Assembly: GCF_002896855.1 (NCBI RefSeq)
Contig: NZ_CP021850.1
Location: forward strand, 4,179,665 to 4,243,664
DNA from: Clostridium thermosuccinogenes
Lineage (GTDB): Bacteria; Bacillota; Clostridia; Acetivibrionales; DSM-5807
Length of the DNA: 64,000 nt
Direction of reading: 5' to 3'
The translations under genes were made by a program, and so were the position numbers. The notes beneath the pieces were generated by a model, which had not been told where the DNA came from, did not search any database, and saw nothing but the letters and a program-made list of their open reading frames with translations. Every line of letters begins with the position of its first letter. The first letter of the stretch is position 1. Below are positions 17,786 through 26,927 of this stretch, in pieces.

Positions 17786-19744
17786 TCAATAACGGATATC
17801 GAAGTTGATACGCAAGTTTTTCTCTGTATCCTTCAACCGTTTCAAATTAATTTTTAAAGCTTCCATTTCCGTCCATGTAAAACTATAACCAAATAACACC
17901 ACGTTCTCAGGATTAAAGCTACCGTCAGTTTCATATTTTACTACAATGGCTTCAATCGCCTTATTAGACAATTCCGGGTCAATTAGGTAAAGATGTTTTC
18001 CTATATAATAGCCATTGTATCCAGCAAAATTTAACTCCTCAGCATCTGCTGTAAGTCCATATCCATCTCTAACAAGCCACGTTGCAAGGACGGTAGGTTT
18101 TCCAAAATCACTAAGAATGTCTTTGTCAGCAAATAATTTATTTTCAGTAGGGTCAAACTTTTCAAGCTTGTCTAGAGTATCGCTAGCTGGCTCAACCAAT
18201 GTATAGTGCTTAAAGCCGAGGTCTGATGTTGTGTCTGGGAACTCTTCCTTTATAGCTTTTGCTGCCCTGATAATGCGTTCCATGCCAATGTAATCAAGTG
18301 TAGTAGGAAGATCATTTTCGATAAGAAAATTAAAGGCTTTTATTTGTGATGAATTTTCACTATCTAATTTATCAGGAATCTGAATACAAATAAAACGAAT
18401 ATTTCGATTGTATTCTACGTTTAATCGAATAGCTGCATGAGCAGTTGAGGCTGATCCTGAAAAAAAGTCAAGAATAATTCCCCTTTCCCCTTCACCAAAT
18501 ACTAACAATGATAAATGCAACAACAAGTCAGTTGGTTTAGGATTATCGAATACATCTTTTGTTCCAAATAATTCGGTTAGTTCTTTCGCACCAGAAGTAT
18601 TCTCTACTAGATCATAAAAAATAGATCTTTCTTTCAAAATAGAAATATCATCCTCAGTAGGTTCATATTCTTTTTCATATGCAACCCATTCGCCATTAAT
18701 CTTTTCAAATATTATTTTATTCTCTGCAATTAATCTTTCAATAGAAGCTTTCCCATATCTCCATCTGCCAGGGCGACCATCTGGTGCAATAGGATAGTTA
18801 TCGTTTCCGTCTGGATCTATTATCGGAAAGTACATTGTTGGTCTGTCTTCTTTATGTGCTGCAGAACCCCATTTAGCTAACTTAATTTGCTTAAATTTTT
18901 TCTTTGTATCTGGATCGACTTTATTGTATGAATTTGAACTTTTAGTAATAGTTTTTTCATTCAATGAAAAATAAACCTTATCTCTTGCTATACAGACGAT
19001 ATAGTCATGTTCAGTAACAAAGTAATCATCTTGCTGTCCTCCACCCGATTTTTTTCTCCAAATAATTTGCTCAACAAAATTTTGTTCACCAAATACTTCA
19101 TCACACAGCAGTTTCAGATTACTCTGTTCATTATCATCTATTGATATAAATATAACTCCATCTGTTGTAAGTAAATCTCTGGCAAGCAAAAGACGCGAAT
19201 ACATAAACATCAACCATGCTGAATGAGATGCTGAACCACGTTTTGTTAAATCTAGTATTCGCTGTGCCTGTTCCTCACTAATACTAAGTTTTTCAGAAAG
19301 CTCTTCTACAGTAAATTTGAAATTGTCATTGTAGACAAATCCATCTGTTCCCGTATTATATGGTGGATCAATATATATCATTTTGACTTTGCGTGAATAG
19401 GACTTCAAAAGATGCTTCAATGCATCAAGGTTATCTCCACTTATGTAGATATTTTCACTGTTCATATTTTCTGGTTTTGAGTTATGTTCCTCGTCTGGTA
19501 CAACAACTGTTGTAGTATCAATTGAAGCCAGCAATCGGGCATAATTTTTTCCTAAAAACTTGAGTTCATAACCCTCTCCTGTGACAGCAATCTTATCACT
19601 TAAAAATTCCTTAAACCGTTCAATATCAAAGGACCCATCTGCCTTAAAACATGAGGGGAAATTTTCTTTTAATACAGCCATTTCTCGACTGTTCGGTGTT
19701 GCACTATCATTGGCATTCATAATATCCTTAATCATTGTTATCAT
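17786..19744 (-). CDS. mod: Type III DNA methyltransferase Mod subunit
   Basis: A 652-residue N6-adenine methyltransferase (beta-type order) that sets specificity for the type III system. The catalytic motif IV is DPPY (126-129, in MIYIDPPYNTG), and the AdoMet-binding motif I comes later as DFFSGSASTAHA. The region between them (about 210-400) holds the target-recognition domain. In-frame ATGs occur at 19744, 19735 and 19717. The XRE reading frame overlaps the first two, and the AAGGA 5-6 nt before 19717 makes an internal start possible. No simple-sequence repeats of phase-variable mod genes were seen. The target site cannot be predicted. Confidence 0.93.
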   Translation of the reverse strand: MITMIKDIMNANDSATPNSREMAVLKENFPSCFKADGSFDIERFKEFLSDKIAVTGEGYELKFLGKNYARLLASIDTTTVVVPDEEHNSKPENMNSENIYISGDNLDALKHLLKSYSRKVKMIYIDPPYNTGTDGFVYNDNFKFTVEELSEKLSISEEQAQRILDLTKRGSASHSAWLMFMYSRLLLARDLLTTDGVIFISIDDNEQSNLKLLCDEVFGEQNFVEQIIWRKKSGGGQQDDYFVTEHDYIVCIARDKVYFSLNEKTITKSSNSYNKVDPDTKKKFKQIKLAKWGSAAHKEDRPTMYFPIIDPDGNDNYPIAPDGRPGRWRYGKASIERLIAENKIIFEKINGEWVAYEKEYEPTEDDISILKERSIFYDLVENTSGAKELTELFGTKDVFDNPKPTDLLLHLSLLVFGEGERGIILDFFSGSASTAHAAIRLNVEYNRNIRFICIQIPDKLDSENSSQIKAFNFLIENDLPTTLDYIGMERIIRAAKAIKEEFPDTTSDLGFKHYTLVEPASDTLDKLEKFDPTENKLFADKDILSDFGKPTVLATWLVRDGYGLTADAEELNFAGYNGYYIGKHLYLIDPELSNKAIEAIVVKYETDGSFNPENVVLFGYSFTWTEMEALKINLKRLKDTEKNLRINFDIRY

Positions 19745-19967
19745 TCACCTTGCCTTTCTCAATTTTATCAGGTACAAACTCTAAAATATCACAAATGTCA
19801 CATTCTAAAGCTGTGCATATTTTTTGAAGTATTTCTGTATTTACATTTTCGTTTCTGCCAAGCTTTGTGATAGTTGCCGAGCTAACACCGGAAAGGCGTT
19901 GCAAATCTTTCTTTTTCATATTCTTATCAATTAGTAACTTCCATAGCTTGTTATAATGTATTGCCAT
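19728..19967 (-). CDS. XRE-family HTH regulator of the R-M operon
   Basis: A 79-residue Cro/CI-type DNA-binding protein, essentially one HTH domain (KKDLQRLSGVSSATITKLGRN, the recognition helix being SSATITKLG). The charged tail overlaps the start of mod by 17 bp. Such small regulators act like controller proteins, limiting restriction gene expression on entry into a new host. ATG 19967 follows GGAGGTGCAAATA; a longer frame from 19985 has no ribosome site. Confidence 0.85.
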   Translation of the reverse strand: MAIHYNKLWKLLIDKNMKKKDLQRLSGVSSATITKLGRNENVNTEILQKICTALECDICDILEFVPDKIEKGKVNDNND

Positions 19968-20342
19968 TATTTGCACCTCCCACAAATATTAATAATTATA
20001 TCACAAAAACACGCTATAAGCAGTATAAATTTTTAATCTCACATTATTTTTCATCTGTTTCAATCATAATTTTCTATTTGCGAATTTAATCAAAGGAGTT
20101 CAAATCAAGGCTTTTAGACAAAAAAGTCGGAAAGTCTAATTGAAAAATCCAAAACTACAGCATTCAGCCTTCTTAAACTAAATACCGCTTCCGCTCAAAT
20201 TTGAGCAAAAGCATAAGCATTACAGCCGTCTTTTTTGGAAAATAGACAGGCTGTTTTTTATTTTAAGGGTTCGAATCGATAGAATTCTTCGCTTATGGAT
20301 GAGGAAGAAAAATATTTTTAAGAAAATCCTCAACTAATGTGT
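19968..20342. other. Non-coding region between R-M operon and primase
   Basis: AT-rich, with no convincing gene. It contains the R-M operon promoter region, a perfect 14-bp palindrome GCTCAAATTTGAGC (20193-20206) and a plus-strand terminator (20222-20259). AAAGGAG at about 20093 precedes an open stretch without a normal start codon (KAFRQKSRKV), possibly the remains of a small gene. Confidence 0.5.
20222..20259 (+). terminator. Intrinsic terminator with no obvious gene upstream
   Basis: ACAGCC-GTC ... GAC-A-GGCTGT (20222-20254) then TTTTTT. No plus-strand gene precedes it, so either a short RNA from about 20050-20222 or a vanished gene ended here. Confidence 0.55.
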
Positions 20343-20570
20343 TCTACCAAGGCTATAAGGTGAGAGGAAAAATAATCCCCCAATGAAAGCATAGTTTTTC
20401 TCTCACTGCTCCTTGACAACTGAATACCCCGAAATGCAAGAGATACTTCAAGCAGAATATGCCATGACGATAATTCCGAGCGTAATTCTTGAAAGATAAC
20501 GAGGTTGTGTCATACAAGGCAAACCCTCTGGAACCGTAGCGTTTCGGGTCATTAATAAAAGGCAAGGAGG
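20343..20570 (+). promoter_or_regulatory. Long structured leader before primase
   Basis: A hairpin with GTGAGAG-G-AAAAA (20360-20372) and TTTTTCTCTCAC (20395-20406), one bulged G, is followed by about 160 nt without a gene. That stretch includes an ACCC/GGGT closing pair near 20522-20550. It ends in AAGGAGG (20564-20570), the primase ribosome site. The folded look suggests a regulatory leader or an origin-associated RNA. I cannot place it in a known RNA family. Confidence 0.4.
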
Positions 20571-20578
20571 TGAAGTAA

Positions 20579-22903
20579 CTGAAAACAAAATATGATAACT
20601 TGCCGCAAATGCTTAAAGATATGCCACAGTTTTGCTGTTGGAAATATGAAGAGCGAAGTGGCAGAAAAACCAAAGTTCCCTATAACCCAGTAACAGGAAA
20701 AAGGGCAAAAGCAGATAAGCGGAGTACCTTTAAAGATTTTAGTTCGGCGATAGCTACTATAAGTGATTATGATGGTATCGGATTTTTGGTAGGTAATGAC
20801 ATTTGTGTTATCGACTTAGATGATTGCTTTGATAGCAGCGGTAACCTTAAGCCTGTTGACCAAAATGTTGTAGAGGCTTTTAGTGGTTGCTATATGGAAC
20901 ACAGTCCATCTGAAAAAGGGCTTCATATTTTCTTTAAGTCCACAGGCTTTAACTTTGACAAAACAAAATACTATATCAACAACAGAAAGCTGGGAGTTGA
21001 GGTCTATGTGGCTGGAGCAACAAACCGCTTTGTTACCGTAACGGGCAATGTGTATGCGAATGGTGATATTGCGGAGAAATCGAATGAACTACAGATGATA
21101 CTAGACAAGTATATGCTGCGTCCTACCCCTGTGAAGCAACTACTGGATACAGAAAGTCAATCCTATCTGTCTGACAAGTCTGTTATTGAGAAGGCTTTAA
21201 AATCGGCAAACGGAGAAAGGTTCAAAGCATTATGGCAGGGAGATACATCTGGTTATGCTTCTGCCAGTGAAGCTGATTTGGCACTTTGCGGTATGCTGGC
21301 ATTTTGGTGTGGCAGGGATATTGGACAGATGGACAGACTTTTCCGGCAGAGCGGCCTAATGCGAGATAAATGGAATAGACCGCAGTCCGGTAGTACTTAT
21401 GGAATGATAACCATAGAAAAAGCTATCGCAAATGCTACTGAAATATACAAACCAGGTGGTAAGCGTTCATCAGCTACAGAAGATTTTGGTGAATGTTCTC
21501 TTGCTGACTTTAAGCCTGAGAGTAACGGTCGCTACCCTTGGACGGATATTGGGGCAAGCAGGCTGTTTGCTGATTATTATAAATCTTTTGCCCGCTTTGT
21601 TCCCGAAAGGAAAATGTGGTTTTGCTATGAGAATGGTATTTGGATTCCTGATGTCGGTAATCTCAAAGTGATGGAAATGTGTAAATCATTGGCCAACCAA
21701 CTGCTAACCTATGCTTTGACTATTCAGGATGAACATCAAAGAAAGGCATACATTGACTATTGCCGAAAGTGGCAGTCAAGAAGATACAGGGAAACGGTAC
21801 TTAAGGATGCGCAGAGCGTATATCCCATATCAATGGCTGAATTTGACCAAGACCCGCAAGTGCTCAACTGTTCCAATGGCACATTGTTTTTAACATCCAT
21901 GGATTTTCAACCCCACAACAGCGAGGACAGACTCACAAAGATATCTGGTGTTAAGTTTGATCCAGAAGCCAAAAGAGAGCGATGGGATAGATTTATTCAT
22001 GAGATTATGAGCGGAGATGAGGAAAAGGCAAAATTCCTCCAAAAAGCCTTTGGCTACAGCATCAGCGGAGACACTCGGTATGAATGCCTGTTTGTTCTCT
22101 ATGGTGCTACAACTCGAAACGGTAAAGGTACGCTATGTGAGAGCATTCTTAAGGTATTAGGCAGTTATGGCTGTACCGCAAGGCCAGAGACTATCAGTCT
22201 GAAAAAGAACAATAACAGTTCAAGTCCAAGTGAAGATATTGCCCGGCTTGCAGGAGTACGCTTTGTGAATATCTCCGAACCTAGCAGAGGACTTGTCCTA
22301 AATGCTGCACAGGTAAAAAGCATGACGGGTGGTGACACCATCAACGCAAGGTTTCTACACGAAAACTCTTTTGACTTTTCACCTAAGTTTAAGCTTTATA
22401 TCAACACCAATTATCTGCCCGTTATAACGGATATGACACTGTTTTCCAGTGGCAGAGTGGTGATTATCCCTTTTGAACGACACTTTGATGAAAGCGAGCA
22501 GGATAAAAACTTAAAACGTGAATTCGCCAAAGCGAAGAATCAGAGTGCTATCCTCAACTGGCTAATTGAAGGCTACCAGTTGTTAAAGAAGGAGGGCTTG
22601 ACTTTACCTGATTCCGTTAAGACAGCAACAGAGGCTTATAAGCGTGACAGCGATAAAATAGCATTATTTTTCGAGGATGCCTTGGAGGAAAGCCCTAACA
22701 GTGAGGTGCGGACATCCGAAGTGTATGCCCGGTATCAGCGTTGGTGCAGTGCCAATGGCTGTTATTCGGAGAATGCAAGAAACTTCAAACAAGCCTTAAC
22801 AGCTATCGCCCGTGTAGAACGGAAACGACCACGTTCTGGTGGTGGAATGACCACAATGCTTATCGGATATAAGCTGACAGAAGAAGAGTTTTTTCTTATT
22901 TAA
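20579..22903 (+). CDS. Primase (AEP-type) / SF3 helicase replication protein
   Basis: A 774-residue replication initiator. The N-terminal third resembles archaeo-eukaryotic primase/polymerases of the NrS-1 type: CVIDLDDCF (metal-binding acidic residues), HSPSEKGLHIFFKS and GVEVYVAG. The C-terminal half is a P4/D5-type superfamily 3 helicase: D5_N region near 310-400, Walker A GATTRNGKGT, RFVNISEPSRG (Walker B region) and FKLYINTNYLPV (motif C). It would unwind and prime the excised element. The best ribosome site (AAGGAGG, 8-nt spacing) points to CTG at 20579, just after an in-frame TAA. The next candidates, TTG 20600 and ATG 20609, have no ribosome site. Confidence 0.88.
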   Translation: MKTKYDNLPQMLKDMPQFCCWKYEERSGRKTKVPYNPVTGKRAKADKRSTFKDFSSAIATISDYDGIGFLVGNDICVIDLDDCFDSSGNLKPVDQNVVEAFSGCYMEHSPSEKGLHIFFKSTGFNFDKTKYYINNRKLGVEVYVAGATNRFVTVTGNVYANGDIAEKSNELQMILDKYMLRPTPVKQLLDTESQSYLSDKSVIEKALKSANGERFKALWQGDTSGYASASEADLALCGMLAFWCGRDIGQMDRLFRQSGLMRDKWNRPQSGSTYGMITIEKAIANATEIYKPGGKRSSATEDFGECSLADFKPESNGRYPWTDIGASRLFADYYKSFARFVPERKMWFCYENGIWIPDVGNLKVMEMCKSLANQLLTYALTIQDEHQRKAYIDYCRKWQSRRYRETVLKDAQSVYPISMAEFDQDPQVLNCSNGTLFLTSMDFQPHNSEDRLTKISGVKFDPEAKRERWDRFIHEIMSGDEEKAKFLQKAFGYSISGDTRYECLFVLYGATTRNGKGTLCESILKVLGSYGCTARPETISLKKNNNSSSPSEDIARLAGVRFVNISEPSRGLVLNAAQVKSMTGGDTINARFLHENSFDFSPKFKLYINTNYLPVITDMTLFSSGRVVIIPFERHFDESEQDKNLKREFAKAKNQSAILNWLIEGYQLLKKEGLTLPDSVKTATEAYKRDSDKIALFFEDALEESPNSEVRTSEVYARYQRWCSANGCYSENARNFKQALTAIARVERKRPRSGGGMTTMLIGYKLTEEEFFLI

Positions 22904-22910
22904 ACACAGT

Positions 22911-22996
22911 GTAGCAGCTTGTAGCAAGAAAAACAGGTTATATAAAAAATCGCTCTCGTATAGAGAGTTTAGTTTTTACCTGCTACATCTTGCTAC
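22911..22996. other. Symmetric repeat cluster, candidate replication origin
   Basis: GTAGCA occurs at 22911 and 22921, and its complement TGCTAC at 22981 and 22991, each pair exactly 10 bp apart. These sit in a larger inverted repeat: AGCTTGTAGCAAG (22916-22928) with CTTGCTACAAAGCT (22989-23002), CAGGT with ACCTG inside, and CTCTC-GTATA-GAGAG at the centre. It follows directly after the replication gene. It may be an iteron-type origin, or a regulator site. Confidence 0.5.
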
Positions 22997-23048
22997 AAAG
23001 CTTAAAACCACTAAACCACTGGATACAACTCCATGTGTTAATACCTAC

Positions 23049-23146
23049 CCCCTAGGGGAGTTCAAATCTCCACACCTTTTCATCTGGACAACGGGCGTGG
23101 GGCAACGCGTAAAAAAACGCGGTTTCAAACGGGGTATATACCCCAC
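23049..23146. other. GC palindromes before capsid gene
   Basis: CCCCTAGGGG (23049-23058) and GGGGTATATACCCC (23131-23144); GTGGGG (23097-23102) can also pair with CCCCAC (23141-23146). They lie within the 270-bp gap before the capsid gene and could be protein-binding sites or leader hairpins. Confidence 0.5.
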
Positions 23147-23176
23147 AATCCATTTTAATTTAGGAGGTAAACGATT

Positions 23177-24076
23177 ATGGCAACATCAACAACTTATAAT
23201 AGAGCGTTTTGGAATGTTATGAAAGGAAAAGAAGAAAATAATCGAAATCTAAGCGAGGGCTTTGATAATGCAGGAGCCTATGTCGCACCAGACGAGTTCC
23301 GAGAAGGCTTTAACACTGCATTGGCAAAGGAGAATATATTCCGCAGATTTGCTACTGTTATCAATCTATCTTCTGCAGAAGGTAAAATTCAAGCGGTATC
23401 CTCAACGGGTACAGCAGATTGGGTTGAAGACGGAGATCCAATCCCCGAAAGTGTCGATACATTTACACAGTTTCTGGTGAAATCATACAAGCTGGCATCT
23501 CTTGTCAAGCTAAACCGCTCATTCGTCACCGATATGAACTTTAATCTTGAAAAATATCTGATGGGTGATTTTGCGAAGCGTTTTGGCAAGGCTGAGGAAA
23601 ATGCATTGCTTAATGGAAATGGCACAGCTCAGCCAACAGGTATCCTTACAGCAGATGCAGATGTAACTACAGCAGACAATAGTACCATCTCTTTTGATGA
23701 GATCATCTCTCTGTATTTTTCATTAAAAGATGAATACCGAAATAACGCTGTGTTTATCATGCACGATAATACAGCCATGCTTCTTAGAACCCTTAAAGAT
23801 ACAAGCGGTAGTTATCTGTGGAATTCTTCAGATAACACCATCTTCGGAAAGCCTGTAGTTACCTCTCCATATATGCCTACAGTATCAGCAGGAGCAAAAA
23901 GCATAGTATTCGGAGATTTATCTTATTACTGGCTGATTGAGCGTCAGCCAATAACAATAAAAAAATTAAGTGAGTTATATGCATTGCAAGGACAAATTGG
24001 CTTTTCTGCTTACGAGAGATTGGATGGGAAGCTAATTCAACCGGATGCTCTGAAAATATTACAAATAAAAGCTTAA
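23177..24076 (+). CDS. HK97-fold phage major capsid protein
   Basis: A 299-residue protein of the HK97-type major capsid family (PF05065 type). Visible family features are GAYVAPDEFREGFNTAL, the beta-rich IQAVSSTGTADWVEDGDPIPES region, SFVTDMNFNLEKYL, the FGKAEENALLNGNGTAQPTGIL segment and a C-terminal KPVVTSPYMP and GDLSYYWLIERQPI. It is short, starting close to the mature N-terminus, so the ~100-residue delta scaffold domain seen in HK97 is missing. No protease, portal or terminase accompanies it. ATG 23177 has TAGGAGG upstream. It could form a shell, interfere with or resize helper-phage capsids, or act as an encapsulin-like compartment. Confidence 0.88.
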   Translation: MATSTTYNRAFWNVMKGKEENNRNLSEGFDNAGAYVAPDEFREGFNTALAKENIFRRFATVINLSSAEGKIQAVSSTGTADWVEDGDPIPESVDTFTQFLVKSYKLASLVKLNRSFVTDMNFNLEKYLMGDFAKRFGKAEENALLNGNGTAQPTGILTADADVTTADNSTISFDEIISLYFSLKDEYRNNAVFIMHDNTAMLLRTLKDTSGSYLWNSSDNTIFGKPVVTSPYMPTVSAGAKSIVFGDLSYYWLIERQPITIKKLSELYALQGQIGFSAYERLDGKLIQPDALKILQIKA

Positions 24077-24087
24077 ATAATGGATTA

Positions 24088-24117
24088 GGCACTGAGTCAT
24101 CAATTCAGCTCAGTGCC
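24088..24117. promoter_or_regulatory. 9-bp stem hairpin between capsid and tnpW
   Basis: GGCACTGAG (24088-24096) pairs with CTCAGTGCC (24109-24117). No T-run follows, so it is more likely an attenuator, RNA-stability hairpin or binding site than a full terminator. Confidence 0.5.
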
Positions 24118-24150
24118 AGTCCTTCAAAACATCGGACAGGAGGTCACGAT

Positions 24151-24354
24151 ATGGAAAACCCAATTAACAGCCGAACAACCAAATCCGATATCGGAGGTAC
24201 GGTCTATGTGGTGGAATCACGAATAAGTGATTCAGCAAAGGAAAGTGCATATTCCAAGCTGAAACGACTGATTACAGTCAACGCAAAAAGCCTTTCAAAG
24301 TTATCAGATAGTTCATATAAACCCACGGAAATCAACTCGACTTCTTCAAGGTAG
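24151..24354 (+). CDS. tnpW: TnpW-like element protein
   Basis: A 67-residue protein. The core IGGTVYVVESRISDSAKESAY followed by KLKRLI matches the TnpW family, small proteins next to the large serine recombinase in Tn4451-type clostridial elements. Its function is unknown; a directionality or regulatory role has been assumed from position. ATG 24151 follows ACAGGAGGT with good spacing. The recombinase gene starts 57 bp downstream, indicating one transcript. Confidence 0.8.
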   Translation: MENPINSRTTKSDIGGTVYVVESRISDSAKESAYSKLKRLITVNAKSLSKLSDSSYKPTEINSTSSR

Positions 24355-26064
<1,710 letters not shown>

Positions 26065-26067
26065 ACG

Positions 26068-26110
26068 AAAAAACGGCATAGCCGCAAATCAACGACTATG
26101 CCGAATTTTT
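26068..26110. terminator. Bidirectional terminator at right end of element
   Basis: CGGCATAG (26074-26081) and CTATGCCG (26096-26103), with an A-run before and T6 after. It can end the recombinase transcript and also the hsp20 transcript entering from the right, whose own terminator was split. Confidence 0.8.
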
Positions 26111-26121
26111 TAGGAATTATA

Positions 26122-26143
26122 AATCCCTATCTGACAGCTCCTA
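26122..26143 (-). repeat. Right inverted repeat of the element
   Basis: Partner of 13659-13680, including AATCCCTA at 26122-26129, the complement of the left TAGGGATT at equal distance from the crossover dinucleotide. Confidence 0.75.
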
Positions 26144-26158
26144 AAGCTCGTTTTTTTT
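26142..26158. other. attR: core plus right arm of split host terminator
   Basis: TAAAG (26142-26146) overlaps AGCTCG (26145-26150), followed by T9. The T-run includes part of the hsp20 stop codon, so the ancestral terminator abutted the gene directly. Confidence 0.8.
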
Positions 26159-26598
26159 TATTGAATTTCGATTCTTCTCCTGTTGTCCTTTCCGCCTTCC
26201 TGCTTAGGCAGCGTTATTGTAAGAACTCCGTTGGCATACTTAGCTTTTACGTCTTCATTCTTTACGTTTTCCACATAGAAGCTCCTGCTGTAACTGCCAT
26301 ACCTTCTTTCACGCCGTATATAGTTTTCCCTCTCCTCGTTGATCTGTTCGTTGCGTTCTACCGATATGGTCAGGACGTCATCCCTCAGTTCCAGTTTGAT
26401 ATCCTCCTTGTTGACTCCAGGGATTTCCGCGTCGACAATGTATTCCTTGTCGGTTTCACGTATATCGGCTCTAATGCCGGTACTCTCCAGAAAAAAGGGT
26501 TCACTAAAAAAGCTGTCCATGAAATCCCTGATACCCCAGGGATCATTCCTCCTTACCATACCGTTCCTTCTTGAATTAAAGGGTGTTAAACCAAACAT
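26158..26598 (-). CDS. hsp20: Hsp20/alpha-crystallin small heat-shock protein
   Basis: A 146-residue ATP-independent holdase. It has an N-terminal arm (GLTPFNSRRNGM), an alpha-crystallin domain from about residue 42 to 135 (IRETDKEYIVDAEIPGVNKEDI; the signature YANGVLTITLPK near the end) and a short tail with the IEIQ anchor motif. ATG 26598 is 8 nt from AGGAGG, while the in-frame GTG at 26607 overlaps that site. Two CtsR-type operators lie upstream. Its natural terminator was split by the integrative element. Confidence 0.93.
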   Translation of the reverse strand: MFGLTPFNSRRNGMVRRNDPWGIRDFMDSFFSEPFFLESTGIRADIRETDKEYIVDAEIPGVNKEDIKLELRDDVLTISVERNEQINEERENYIRRERRYGSYSRSFYVENVKNEDVKAKYANGVLTITLPKQEGGKDNRRRIEIQ

Positions 26599-26782
26599 AA
26601 AATGCACCTCCTGTTAAATATTACTCAATTTTGACTTACCCGTTTCTTGTTGTCCGGAAGGGGAAGCTCGCCTCCCCTCCGAACATTCCGTTAAGTTTAT
26701 GTCAGCTAGCTATCATCTGCAGAAGTAAAAGATTTTCTGTCCTATCTAAGTTGTTACCATATTAAGTTGTTGCTTGTTTTAC

Positions 26783-26799
26783 TTTGACTTTCTTTGACC
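26783..26799 (-). promoter_or_regulatory. CtsR operator, proximal
   Basis: On the minus strand GGTCAAA-GAA-AGTCAAA, a full match to the CtsR heptad direct repeat (A/GGTCAAA NAN A/GGTCAAA). It lies just downstream of the -10 box of the hsp20 promoter. Confidence 0.8.
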
Positions 26800-26809
26800 T
26801 TTCATCTTT

Positions 26810-26837
26810 ATTATAACAATTTGGATGCAATTAGCAA
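26810..26837 (-). promoter_or_regulatory. hsp20 promoter
   Basis: Minus strand TTGCTA (26837-26832), 16-bp spacer, TATAAT (26815-26810). It is flanked on both sides by CtsR boxes, so repression by occlusion is expected. Confidence 0.6.
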
Positions 26838-26845
26838 AACTAGTT

Positions 26846-26862
26846 TTTGACCTTCTCTGACC
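26846..26862 (-). promoter_or_regulatory. CtsR operator, distal
   Basis: Minus strand GGTCAGA-GAA-GGTCAAA, one base off the CtsR consensus, upstream of the -35 box. Confidence 0.75.
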
Positions 26863-26927
26863 TTTAATGTTTAATATTTGCAAGTAGACAGATATAATCA
26901 TGAAAAAGCTTAATTTTTCGCCCATTA

